This document shows, piece by piece, positions 1 to 9,715 of a stretch of 17,611 nucleotides of DNA. The notes under the pieces were generated by a model, which was not told the DNA's origin, did no database searches, and saw only the letters and a program-made list of their open reading frames with translations. The translations under genes and the position numbers were made by a program. Position 1 is the stretch's first letter, and every line of letters starts with the position of its first letter. The stretch comes from an uncultured Collinsella sp. (lineage in GTDB: Bacteria > Actinomycetota > Coriobacteriia > Coriobacteriales > Coriobacteriaceae). The stretch is taken from positions 1-17,611 of the forward strand of contig URBS01000032.1 in assembly GCA_900546085.1 (NCBI GenBank), written 5' to 3'.

Positions 1-2
1 TG

Positions 3-533
3 GTGAACGCGGGCGTCGGTTTGATGGTCGCCCAGGTGACGGAGGCCCGGAGTCCTCTTAAGAGGACAGAGAAGGCGACCGCCTTTAAACTATACGAGTC
101 TGATACAGGCATGCTCGCATCACGGTATCCCGGCAGCACGGCACGCGCTGTCTACCTTGATATGAAAACCCCCAACCTCGGCGGTCTCTATGAGAACGTG
201 GTCGCGCAGGAGCTTGTCGCCCTTGGAACTGATGCATGGTACTACCAGACACGCGAGGTCGGCGAAGTTGACTTTGTGATCGAAGGCACCCGTGGGCACG
301 TTGTCCCAATCGAGGTCAAATCGGGCAAGAAGGTTCGAGCCCATGCGGCCCTCGACCGTCTGATGAGCGTGAACGAGTACAAAATCCCCGAGGCCGTTGT
401 GCTAAGCCACGAGAACCTCAGCAAAGAGGGCAAGGTCCTGTACGTTCCAATCTATATGACATTCTGCCTCGATGAGTTTATGGAAAACGACGACCCCAAC
501 AACGATTTCTCGTTTGCACCCATATCCCTCTAG
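3..533 (+). CDS. DUF4143-type AAA ATPase, C-terminal part (5' truncated by window edge)
   Basis: This is the C-terminal half of a protein of the 'archaeal-type' AAA ATPase family that ends in a DUF4143 domain. Family members are usually about 400 or more residues; only about 176 are here and the reading frame is open to the window's left edge, so the GTG at position 3 is not taken as the true start. The Walker A and B half would lie outside the window. Visible DUF4143 features are the KLYESDTGML segment (residues 29-38), GGLYENVVAQEL (60-71) and a PD-(D/E)xK-like pattern, EVDFVIE (D90) followed by PIEVKSG (E104, K106). These ATPases are common accessory genes of unproven cellular role. The gene runs towards nifJ, and the two share the palindromic terminator that follows. 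Family assignment is good; function is unknown. Confidence 0.8.
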   Translation: MNAGVGLMVAQVTEARSPLKRTEKATAFKLYESDTGMLASRYPGSTARAVYLDMKTPNLGGLYENVVAQELVALGTDAWYYQTREVGEVDFVIEGTRGHVVPIEVKSGKKVRAHAALDRLMSVNEYKIPEAVVLSHENLSKEGKVLYVPIYMTFCLDEFMENDDPNNDFSFAPISL

Positions 534-654
534 GCCATCTGGGTCCGCAACCAAATCCCCCTCTATGCCCAAAGCCGCGAAACAGCGACCGGGACAAGGC
601 ACCCCACCAACCACGTCCTTCATCAGCCCACACAATCCGAGGACGTAGTCGTAG

Positions 655-777
655 CAGGATCTGAGGGCTGACCTTCGCGGACACTCCGCAGGACGAAAGA
701 ACCCCCGCCGCACGTAGTGCGCAGCGGGGGTTCTTTCATGTCCGAGGACGTCCGCGAAGGTTAGCCCTCAGATCCTG
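655..777. repeat. Nested long inverted repeat around a terminator
   Basis: Two 28-base outer arms (655-682 and 750-777) are reverse complements with a single mismatch (670 against 762). They enclose a second, perfect 14-base pair of arms (695-708 and 724-737), which in turn enclose a short GCAC/GTGC stem. Only the stretches between outer and inner arms pair poorly. The whole can fold as one cruciform or hairpin of about 123 bases between two convergent genes. It is much larger than an ordinary intrinsic terminator and may be a repeated palindromic or miniature element. Confidence 0.8.
695..737. terminator. Bidirectional intrinsic terminator between convergent genes
   Basis: Perfect arms GAAAGAACCCCCGC and GCGGGGGTTCTTTC enclose an inner GCAC-GTA-GTGC stem. 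Read on either strand the GC-rich stem runs into a pyrimidine-rich TTCTTTC stretch, as expected of a terminator that works both ways. It lies 51 bases beyond the stop of nifJ (- strand) and 161 bases beyond the stop of the DUF4143 gene (+ strand). The T tract is interrupted by C, so strength is uncertain. Confidence 0.7.
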
Positions 778-788
778 CGGTGGGAGAC

Positions 789-4328
<3,540 letters not shown>

Positions 4329-4730
4329 ATACCCCTCTCCTCTCATATAGGTATACAGGCCCCGGCGATTGCCGGGATATTGGCGTGATGGGATTTACGC
4401 TGTTGCTTCCAATCATCTGGCAGGCAGGCTCAGCAGCAGGTACGTGGCGTGGAGAGAAGACATGCCGAGGCGAGGGGCAACTGATGCGCCCCACAGACCC
4501 GACCGCCCGTCTTGCACATGACCGAGCGCCGCAAAGGCCGCATGCCGGATGCTCCCGGGCACGCCCCGGCGATGGGAAGCGCCCGCAACGGAAATCCGCA
4601 TGCGGGTTTATTGTACCCCGCCGTCAAGTGTAATTTCGGCAAATATAGGCGGGCGGTAAAGGTTTACCTCGGGTGACTGCCGGGAGCAAAATGATCCCTT
4701 GGGGACGGAGGGACCATTTGGCGGGACTGG
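4329..4730 (-). other. Non-coding stretch upstream of nifJ (possible promoter and leader)
   Basis: About 400 bases between the FHA gene and nifJ hold no convincing gene. Small open frames exist on both strands but have no recognisable product or ribosome binding site. On the - strand a TACAAT hexamer (4610-4615, five of six matches to the -10 consensus) could start a leader of about 270 bases, but no good -35 is seen at 16-18 bases. The presumed leader holds a hairpin at 4582-4606 and a CCCGGC-GATT-GCCGGG hairpin at 4361-4376 close to the start codon. Upstream is an inverted repeat, GGTAAA-GG-TTTACC, at 4655-4668. The nifJ promoter must lie here unless there is read-through from the FHA operon. 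Confidence 0.4.
4688..4717 (-). terminator. Candidate terminator of the kinase/FHA operon
   Basis: Read on the - strand, ATGGTCCCT (4709-4717) pairs with AGGGATCAT (4691-4699) across a 9-base loop, with one G-U pair, and is followed by TTTT. It starts 14 bases after the stop codon of the FHA gene, where the operon terminator is expected. The stem is only moderately GC-rich and the T tract is short. Confidence 0.55.
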
Positions 4731-5669
4731 CTAGAGGGCACCGAAGAGGATGGCGTAGGTAGTGGATTCGCCGAGCTTGAGCTCGTCGCCGGGATTGAGT
4801 TGGGCAGAACGGCCGGGCTCGACCTGAATGCAGACGCGCGTGGCCCCGTTTACCACCACGGTTCCGTTGGTGGACGACAAGTCCTCGACGTGCCAGATAT
4901 TTTGAGCATCGCACCAGATATGGGCATGGCGGGCCGAGACATCGTCGCCGACGTCGGTAATATCGCCCTCACCAGTGGCCAGCGCGCCAATCTCAACACC
5001 CTGCTCGCTCGGCTGAATCCAGCGCGGGGCGCTCACGACAAAACTGTTTTGTACGCGCAGCAAGCCCAAGGGGTGCGCCGGGGCGGGTTCGCGTTCGCCC
5101 GCGGTCATCGACATGCCAAGCGAACGCGGCGTGGAGGTGCCTCCGCCACAGGTCGCGTGCGCGTAGTCGATGGCATAGTTCACCGAGGACCGCACATCCG
5201 CCGAACAACCGACGGCGACAAACAGCACCAGCACGGCCTCGGCGCGCTCGGCGGGCATGAGTTCCGCCGCCTGGGACAGGCGATCGAGCGCGTTGCGATA
5301 GAGATTCGTGTCCTGGTGGCACTCTTCGAGCGCGCGTACCATCGGTTCACCTGCAGGGCCGCACACCATATTGATCACAGCCGTGGAGTCCATGGGATTG
5401 CGCTGGCGCAGGGCCAGTTGCGACATAATACGCGCAGCCGAGGTACCGTATTCGGCAAAGTAGCGCTGCTGAAGCGTGCCGACCGGCGCGCGAACGATAA
5501 AGCGGGAAACCCAAGAGCGATCGGCGGCTCGGCTCTGCGGGCTGCGGCCGTCGGCGAGCGGACGGGACGAAAGCACCAAGCCGCACAGCTCGATATGGCT
5601 CAGATGCGCCGCGCGCTTAAAGATGTCAAACATGGCCCCGCATGGGGTGAGCTCAACTTGAGATGCCAT
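4731..5669 (-). CDS. FHA-domain protein
   Basis: A 312-residue, apparently cytoplasmic protein with a C-terminal forkhead-associated (FHA) domain at about 210-310. FHA domains bind phosphothreonine peptides and often read the output of Ser/Thr kinases. The core shows DVSARHAHI (243-251, with Ser245 and His248) and SSTNGT (265-270, with Asn268). The Gly-Arg pair that usually opens the domain reads Gly-Ala (228-229), so the phosphate-contacting arginine may be missing or displaced. Residues 1-180 are mostly helical-looking, carry several cysteines and match no family I recognise. A strong AAGGAGG lies 8 bases before the ATG. The gene starts 3 bases after the stop of the kinase gene, so the two are almost certainly co-transcribed, and the FHA protein is a likely substrate or reader of that kinase. 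It is the last gene of the operon. Confidence 0.85.
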   Translation of the reverse strand: MASQVELTPCGAMFDIFKRAAHLSHIELCGLVLSSRPLADGRSPQSRAADRSWVSRFIVRAPVGTLQQRYFAEYGTSAARIMSQLALRQRNPMDSTAVINMVCGPAGEPMVRALEECHQDTNLYRNALDRLSQAAELMPAERAEAVLVLFVAVGCSADVRSSVNYAIDYAHATCGGGTSTPRSLGMSMTAGEREPAPAHPLGLLRVQNSFVVSAPRWIQPSEQGVEIGALATGEGDITDVGDDVSARHAHIWCDAQNIWHVEDLSSTNGTVVVNGATRVCIQVEPGRSAQLNPGDELKLGESTTYAILFGAL

Positions 5670-5672
5670 GAC

Positions 5673-7517
5673 CTAGGCCTCCTTGGTCGTAGAAATAGAA
5701 TCGGACGATACTTCGACAGGTCCGCCAAAAGTACGGGCAGCTGCGGCTCCACCGGCAAGCGGAGTCGCCATCTGGGCTTTTGTGCGTCGCGGTGCCGAAA
5801 CGGGAAGTTCAAAGGCAAAGCCCATCGCAAGCAAAAACCACGTAAGCGTATAGGTTGCAACCAGAGCGGCAACAAGGCCGCCCATCACGGCGCGTTGGGA
5901 AAATACGCTACATGCAGCCACAACCAGCACCGGAACCTCGCAGGCAGAAAGCGCAAGCACACCCTGCAGGAACCCCGAGCGCCGATCACGCGCAAGTGCC
6001 CCCGCGGCAACGCCGGCTATGCCCGGCAGCGCCAACGCCAGTGCGGCAATAATACCCGGTAGCGACCCAGACCACATGAGCGGTCCCAAAGTCGCCGTCA
6101 CGCGAGCGCCCGACGCCAGCAGCGCGGCCGAAACCACGACCACAGCCCAAACCACGCCACAGACGACCGTCGCGCCGACCATCAGCGCGCGACGAACCGC
6201 GCGGCCAGACGCATCCATGGGGCACGGCGTGAGCGGCTCGCCGCGGAGCGAACGACCGACATTTTGCGCATAGTGTTCACAAAACGCCGAGAGCGCCGCC
6301 TCGACCGCCGCCGGCTCGGGACGATCTTTTTGATGGCTGGACAGACAGGCCATCACCACGTTGAACAGCTGGGCATCGACAAACGCCAGCGCATCGCGTA
6401 GCTCCTCGGAATCCGGCTCAAGCCCCAGCTGCTGGGCCTGCTCGGCCGCAGCGAGCGCCACATCGGGCTCACGACGAAGCAGCTGAGTCAAATCGCAACC
6501 GGGCGCATGGGCACCAATGGGATAGTCGGGCCGCGTGTCCATCTTAAGACGGTAGGGGCTGGCGATGTCGCGCGTCTTTTTGCGCGAACCCGAGGTGCCC
6601 GAAGTGCTCGGCGCGGCTTCGTATGGCGCGACGCCGGCAATGAGCTCGTAAACCGTGCTTGCCGCGGCATAGACGTCAATCGCCGGCGACATACGCAAAG
6701 CGCGTAGGTCGGGAATATCGTCAGTGAGCATCTCGGGCGGGGCGTAGGCAACCGTCGCGCGACGCAGCGTGGCATAACGCTCCGTAAACGACGCCTTGCC
6801 GCCGGTACCGGCCACGGCCGACGCAGGCTCAAGCGCCAGCGACGAGCCAAAGTCGATCAGGCACAGGTCAAAGGTGCCCTCGGCAAGCTGCCGGTCAAGC
6901 GGTAGACGCGCCGTACGCACCATAATATTAGCGGGCGAGATATCGCGATGGACAAAGCCCTCCCCCACCAGGCTCATGCGGCAGAGCAGGTCGAACAGGT
7001 CGCGCCCCAAGCGCGCCGCCACAAGCGGCGATAGGCGGCCGGCATCGTCCACGGCAAAGCGCGAGCGCAAGCGGGCGAGCGTCTCGCCCTCGACCCATTC
7101 CATGACAATTGCAGGCACACCGTCAACCTCGCCCCAACCATAGAGGCGGGGAAAGCCCTTAAGGCCCGAAAGGGCGCGATGGCATTCATATTCCTCGCGA
7201 AATGCCGCTTTGAACTTGGCGACCAGCGCCTCATGGGCGGCATCGTCGTCAAACTCATCGCGCGTCGGCAAGATGAGCTGTTTGAGTGCTACGGCCTCGC
7301 CTTGGGCGTTGACGGCACGCGTCACGCGGCCGATACCGCCACGGCGCATGGTGGCATCGTCGGCAAACAGTATCGTAAAACGACGCAGATAGGCAGGCAG
7401 TTCGTCCTGACCGAGCGCAATGGCCGGCTCAAACCCGTCGACACGCGCCAGGCGCAGGCCGACCATGGGATCGCGACCGAGCGATTGTGGTGTGGTGGAT
7501 GCAAGATCGGTCATCAT
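5673..7517 (-). CDS. Membrane Ser/Thr protein kinase (eukaryotic-like)
   Basis: A 614-residue Hanks-type kinase. The catalytic domain spans about 45-415 and its key elements are intact: glycine-rich loop RRGGIGRV (58-65), ATP-anchoring Lys79 in VALKQ, catalytic HRDISPAN (190-197), IDFGSS (221-226) and YAPPEM (258-263). About four hydrophobic segments follow (about 443-470, 484-507, 518-538, 543-571), then a short polar tail. So the kinase is membrane-bound, but no extracellular sensor domain of the PASTA type is present. The start overlaps the previous gene's stop in ATGATGA, the usual sign of translational coupling; no separate ribosome binding site is visible. ATG at 7514 is an alternative. 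It sits between an extracytoplasmic protein and an FHA reader. Kinase identity is firm; substrates and signal are unknown. Confidence 0.93.
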   Translation of the reverse strand: MMTDLASTTPQSLGRDPMVGLRLARVDGFEPAIALGQDELPAYLRRFTILFADDATMRRGGIGRVTRAVNAQGEAVALKQLILPTRDEFDDDAAHEALVAKFKAAFREEYECHRALSGLKGFPRLYGWGEVDGVPAIVMEWVEGETLARLRSRFAVDDAGRLSPLVAARLGRDLFDLLCRMSLVGEGFVHRDISPANIMVRTARLPLDRQLAEGTFDLCLIDFGSSLALEPASAVAGTGGKASFTERYATLRRATVAYAPPEMLTDDIPDLRALRMSPAIDVYAAASTVYELIAGVAPYEAAPSTSGTSGSRKKTRDIASPYRLKMDTRPDYPIGAHAPGCDLTQLLRREPDVALAAAEQAQQLGLEPDSEELRDALAFVDAQLFNVVMACLSSHQKDRPEPAAVEAALSAFCEHYAQNVGRSLRGEPLTPCPMDASGRAVRRALMVGATVVCGVVWAVVVVSAALLASGARVTATLGPLMWSGSLPGIIAALALALPGIAGVAAGALARDRRSGFLQGVLALSACEVPVLVVAACSVFSQRAVMGGLVAALVATYTLTWFLLAMGFAFELPVSAPRRTKAQMATPLAGGAAAARTFGGPVEVSSDSISTTKEA

Positions 7518-8419
7518 AGGGCAAGCGCCGCCACGTTATTGTTGAAGTTACCGAGCGCGACGTCATCATCGCCGTAATGGCCGACCCATTGACATAGGTT
7601 GGTGTAACAGCCCCACAGATTGGCATACTGCTGATACCACTTTGACCGGGGCGAGAATGTCTGACGACCGAACTCGGCTCGAATGACAAACATCTCCCCG
7701 ACCAGGCTGTCGCACGGCCTGGGATCTCCCGTAGAGTTATAGGTCGAAACCACATCATTGGCACGAGAAACATAGCCGTCGAGCATGTTGTACTTGGTCA
7801 CAAGCCAACTGTGAATGCTCTCTTCCTCAGCAGCGGAAAGGCCACCGGAGTTTGCATCGTTGTCAGTGTTGCCGCCCGTCGAGCCGCCGTTTCCAGACCC
7901 TCCGGCAGAGGAACCCGACCCAGAGCCGCCGCCCGAACTCGACGAATCCGAGCCGGAGCCAGAAGTATCCGAGCTACCGGGCTTTCCGGACTGCTGGGCG
8001 TCCTGCTCCTTCTGCTGCTCGACCTTATTCACCGTTGCCGCCACGCTATTGTTGGACAACCGATCGATGATCTTGGTGTTGGTGAGCACGATGGTTTTGC
8101 CATTGGCAAGCGTGACTTCGTTGTCCGGGGCCTCGGCACCGTCCGCGTCGCCGGTGCCAAACACAATATGCGCGACCACACTTGCCCAAGCATATCCAGT
8201 CGTGGTGCCCAGGTCACTTTTGACCTCATGCCCCACGCGCGGTTCGCGTGCGGCATGTGCCTGTATCATGGACGGCACGGTCATGCCATAGGCAGAAACG
8301 CCAGCTATGACCAGCACCAGCGAGCAAGACAGCAGTGCGTACGCCCGCGGCGCCAAGCCCAGTCGGCGTCGCATGCGCACCGCGGCGCCGCGCTTTGTCT
8401 GAGTGCCACCGGGCCGCAT
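7514..8419 (-). CDS. Membrane-anchored extracytoplasmic protein with Ser/Gly-rich linker
   Basis: A 301-residue protein of no family I recognise. It has a basic N-terminus (RMRRR), one hydrophobic helix (about 26-48) that would act as signal or membrane anchor, then a polar region (50-145). A low-complexity linker of Ser, Gly, Asn and Thr follows (about 148-193), and then a compact C-terminal domain (about 194-301) with Cys 236, 271 and 276. The layout suggests a domain held outside the membrane on a flexible tether. I chose the ATG at 8419 because GGAGGAG lies 5 bases upstream; the open frame extends 31 codons further but without a ribosome binding site. It is the first gene of the kinase/FHA operon and overlaps the kinase gene by 4 bases, so it may supply the signal-sensing part that the kinase itself lacks. 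That role is inference. Confidence 0.8.
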   Translation of the reverse strand: MRPGGTQTKRGAAVRMRRRLGLAPRAYALLSCSLVLVIAGVSAYGMTVPSMIQAHAAREPRVGHEVKSDLGTTTGYAWASVVAHIVFGTGDADGAEAPDNEVTLANGKTIVLTNTKIIDRLSNNSVAATVNKVEQQKEQDAQQSGKPGSSDTSGSGSDSSSSGGGSGSGSSAGGSGNGGSTGGNTDNDANSGGLSAAEEESIHSWLVTKYNMLDGYVSRANDVVSTYNSTGDPRPCDSLVGEMFVIRAEFGRQTFSPRSKWYQQYANLWGCYTNLCQWVGHYGDDDVALGNFNNNVAALAL

Positions 8420-8424
8420 GCGTT

Positions 8425-8459
8425 CTCCTCCAACAAAAACACGCCGCTCGGGAGCGGCG
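8425..8459 (-). promoter_or_regulatory. Terminator-like hairpin in the leader, abutting the RBS
   Basis: On the - strand, CGCCGCT (8453-8459) pairs with AGCGGCG (8442-8448) through a small loop, and is followed after GT by TTTTT (8435-8439). This is the form of an intrinsic terminator, yet it is followed at once by the GGAGGAG ribosome binding site (8425-8431) and the ATG of the operon's first gene. Any promoter for that operon must lie upstream of the hairpin, so transcripts must read through it. It may be an attenuator or may hold down expression. It could also simply stop stray recR transcripts. Confidence 0.6.
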
Positions 8460-8504
8460 CATTCATTCGAATCCATATTTGAGTGTATCAGCGAACCCAA
8501 AAGG

Positions 8505-8514
8505 TTGCGCAACG
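8505..8514. promoter_or_regulatory. Palindrome GTTGCGCAAC (candidate operator, copy 1)
   Basis: A perfect 10-base palindrome about 86 bases upstream of the start of the kinase operon. On the - strand its TTGCGC is followed 19 bases later by TACACT preceded by TG (extended -10 form), so the palindrome may overlap a weak -35 element. The same 10-mer occurs again 69 bases away. Confidence 0.45.
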
Positions 8515-8528
8515 AATGGGCAAATTAA

Positions 8529-8548
8529 GGATGCGAGTGGAAGCATCC
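8529..8548 (-). terminator. Weak candidate terminator of ybaB-recR
   Basis: On the - strand, GGATGC (8543-8548) and GCATCC (8529-8534) can pair across 8 bases and are followed by TTAATTT. This lies between the recR stop and the next operon, where a terminator would be expected. The stem is short and the T tract is broken. Confidence 0.35.
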
Positions 8549-8573
8549 ATGCGATAAGCGGATACAAAGCATC

Positions 8574-8589
8574 TTTGTTGCGCAACAAA
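8574..8589. promoter_or_regulatory. Palindrome TTTGTTGCGCAACAAA (candidate operator, copy 2)
   Basis: A perfect 16-base palindrome whose core, GTTGCGCAAC, repeats copy 1. The two centres are 72 bases apart, close to seven helical turns, so one dimeric regulator could bind both faces. It lies between recR and the kinase operon and upstream of the latter. The regulator is unknown. Confidence 0.5.
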
Positions 8590-8664
8590 CTTACAGTCGC
8601 ACGGGAAAATTATGACTACCCCGTGCGTCGCGAGGAAAACATACGGCAGGAGCAGGCTCGCCAC

Positions 8665-9261
8665 CTAAATCGTGCGACGGGCCTCGATGGCGCGCCCGAG
8701 CGTAAGCTCGTCGGCATACTCCAGGTCGCCGCCCACGGGCAGGCCGCTCGCCAGACGCGACACCTCAACGCCCAGTGGCTTGATAGTGCGGGCCAGGTAG
8801 CTCGCCGTGGTCTCGCCCTCGATATTGGGGTTGGTGGCGATAATGACCTCGTGGATATCCTCGCGGCCCAGACGCGCCAGCAGCTCGCGGATATGCAGCT
8901 GCTCGGGACCGATCTTGTCCATGGGGCTGATCACGCCGCCCAGCACATGGTACAGGCCATGGTAGCTGCCCGTGCGCTCAATCGCCTGGACATCGCGCGG
9001 CTCGCCCACCACGCAGATACGGGTGGTGTCGCGCATCGGGTCCTGGCAGATGGAGCACTCGTCGGCCGTGGCGTAGTTAAAGCAACGGCTACAAAAGTGA
9101 ACCTCCTGCTTGACCTCCAGGATGGCCTCGGCCAGGCGGCGCGCCTCCTCGGCGTCAGCCTCCAACAGGTAATAGGCGATGCGCTGAGCTGACTTGGGAC
9201 CAATGCCCGGCAGGCGGCCCAGCTCATCGAGCAGTTTTTGCAGACTGTGATTCGCACTCAT
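8665..9261 (-). CDS. recR: Recombination mediator RecR
   Basis: RecR works with RecF and RecO to load RecA onto gapped DNA during recombinational repair. The 198 residues match the family's usual length of about 200. In order: helix-hairpin-helix LGRLPGIGPKSAQRIA (14-29); a four-cysteine zinc finger (Cys 57, 60, 69, 72); the Toprim domain (about 80-175) with VVGEPRD and ATNPNIEGE; and the C-terminal SGLPVGGDLEYAD motif. It follows ybaB by 13 bases, the classical pairing. No clear Shine-Dalgarno sequence precedes the ATG at 9261 (the upstream bases are ACGCATATAT), so translation may be coupled to ybaB or depend on the AT-rich leader. Confidence 0.97.
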   Translation of the reverse strand: MSANHSLQKLLDELGRLPGIGPKSAQRIAYYLLEADAEEARRLAEAILEVKQEVHFCSRCFNYATADECSICQDPMRDTTRICVVGEPRDVQAIERTGSYHGLYHVLGGVISPMDKIGPEQLHIRELLARLGREDIHEVIIATNPNIEGETTASYLARTIKPLGVEVSRLASGLPVGGDLEYADELTLGRAIEARRTI

Positions 9262-9274
9262 ATATATGCGTGTC

Positions 9275-9595
9275 TTAGAACGGCATGCCCGGGATGTTGA
9301 GGCCGCCGGTGATGGCGCCCATCTGCTTGTTGGCGAGCTCGTTGACGCCGCGGACGGCCTCGTTGACGGCAGCCATGATCATGTCCTGCAGCATATCGAC
9401 GTCCTCGGGATCGAGCGCATCGGGATCGATGGTGAGGTTGACGAGCTCCATCTCACCGTTGACGGTCACCTTGACCATGCCGCCGCCGGCAGAGGCGTCG
9501 ACGGTCTGGGACTTGAGGTTCTCCTGCGCGGCGGCAAGCTGCTCCTGCATCTTGCGGGCCTGCTTCATCATCTGCTGCATGTTCATACCGGCCAT
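9275..9595 (-). CDS. ybaB: YbaB/EbfC family nucleoid-associated protein
   Basis: A 106-residue DNA-binding protein of the YbaB/EbfC family, dimeric nucleoid-associated proteins usually encoded between dnaX and recR. The N-terminal Met/Gln/Lys-rich helix (MNMQQMMKQARKMQEQL, 4-20) and the VNGEMELVNLTIDP core (45-58) are typical. The family's usual Gly-rich segment is present as SAGGGMVKV. AAAGGAG lies 5 bases before the ATG at 9595; an internal ATG at 9586 is possible but less favoured. In this genome dnaX is about 2.6 kb upstream rather than adjacent, so ybaB-recR need either their own promoter in 9596-9715 or read-through from the ATPase gene. Confidence 0.95.
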   Translation of the reverse strand: MAGMNMQQMMKQARKMQEQLAAAQENLKSQTVDASAGGGMVKVTVNGEMELVNLTIDPDALDPEDVDMLQDMIMAAVNEAVRGVNELANKQMGAITGGLNIPGMPF

Positions 9596-9666
9596 GATGG
9601 CTCCTTTACGTGCGGCCGCGCGACAAGCTGCAAGGGCAGCCGGGGCGCGGCGGAACTTTCAAACTC

Positions 9667-9686
9667 AAAAATCGTACCACGGCACG
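9667..9686 (-). terminator. Candidate terminator of the DUF234 ATPase gene
   Basis: On the - strand, CGTGCC and GGTACG (9673-9686) can form a short stem, and are followed by ATTTTT (9667-9672). It is 30 bases beyond the ATPase stop and upstream of ybaB. The stem has at most 5-6 pairs with a tiny loop and one G-U pair, so the call is weak. TACGAT within it, preceded by TG, could instead be an extended -10 element for ybaB. Confidence 0.35.
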
Positions 9687-9715
9687 GGGCAAGCAAGCAG
9701 GATGGTCACGCTACC

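Noticed and set aside
402..713. A 103-codon - strand frame across the end of the DUF4143 gene
   Set aside because: It runs through the terminator palindrome and antisense to a recognisable domain.
4610..4636. TTGACG and TACAAT on the - strand as a promoter for nifJ
   Set aside because: The two hexamers are only 6 bases apart, so they cannot be the -35 and -10 of one promoter; TACAAT alone remains a candidate -10.
4413..4642. Short open frames between nifJ and the FHA gene (62-82 codons, both strands)
   Set aside because: No ribosome binding sites, no recognisable protein character, and several overlap each other in different frames.
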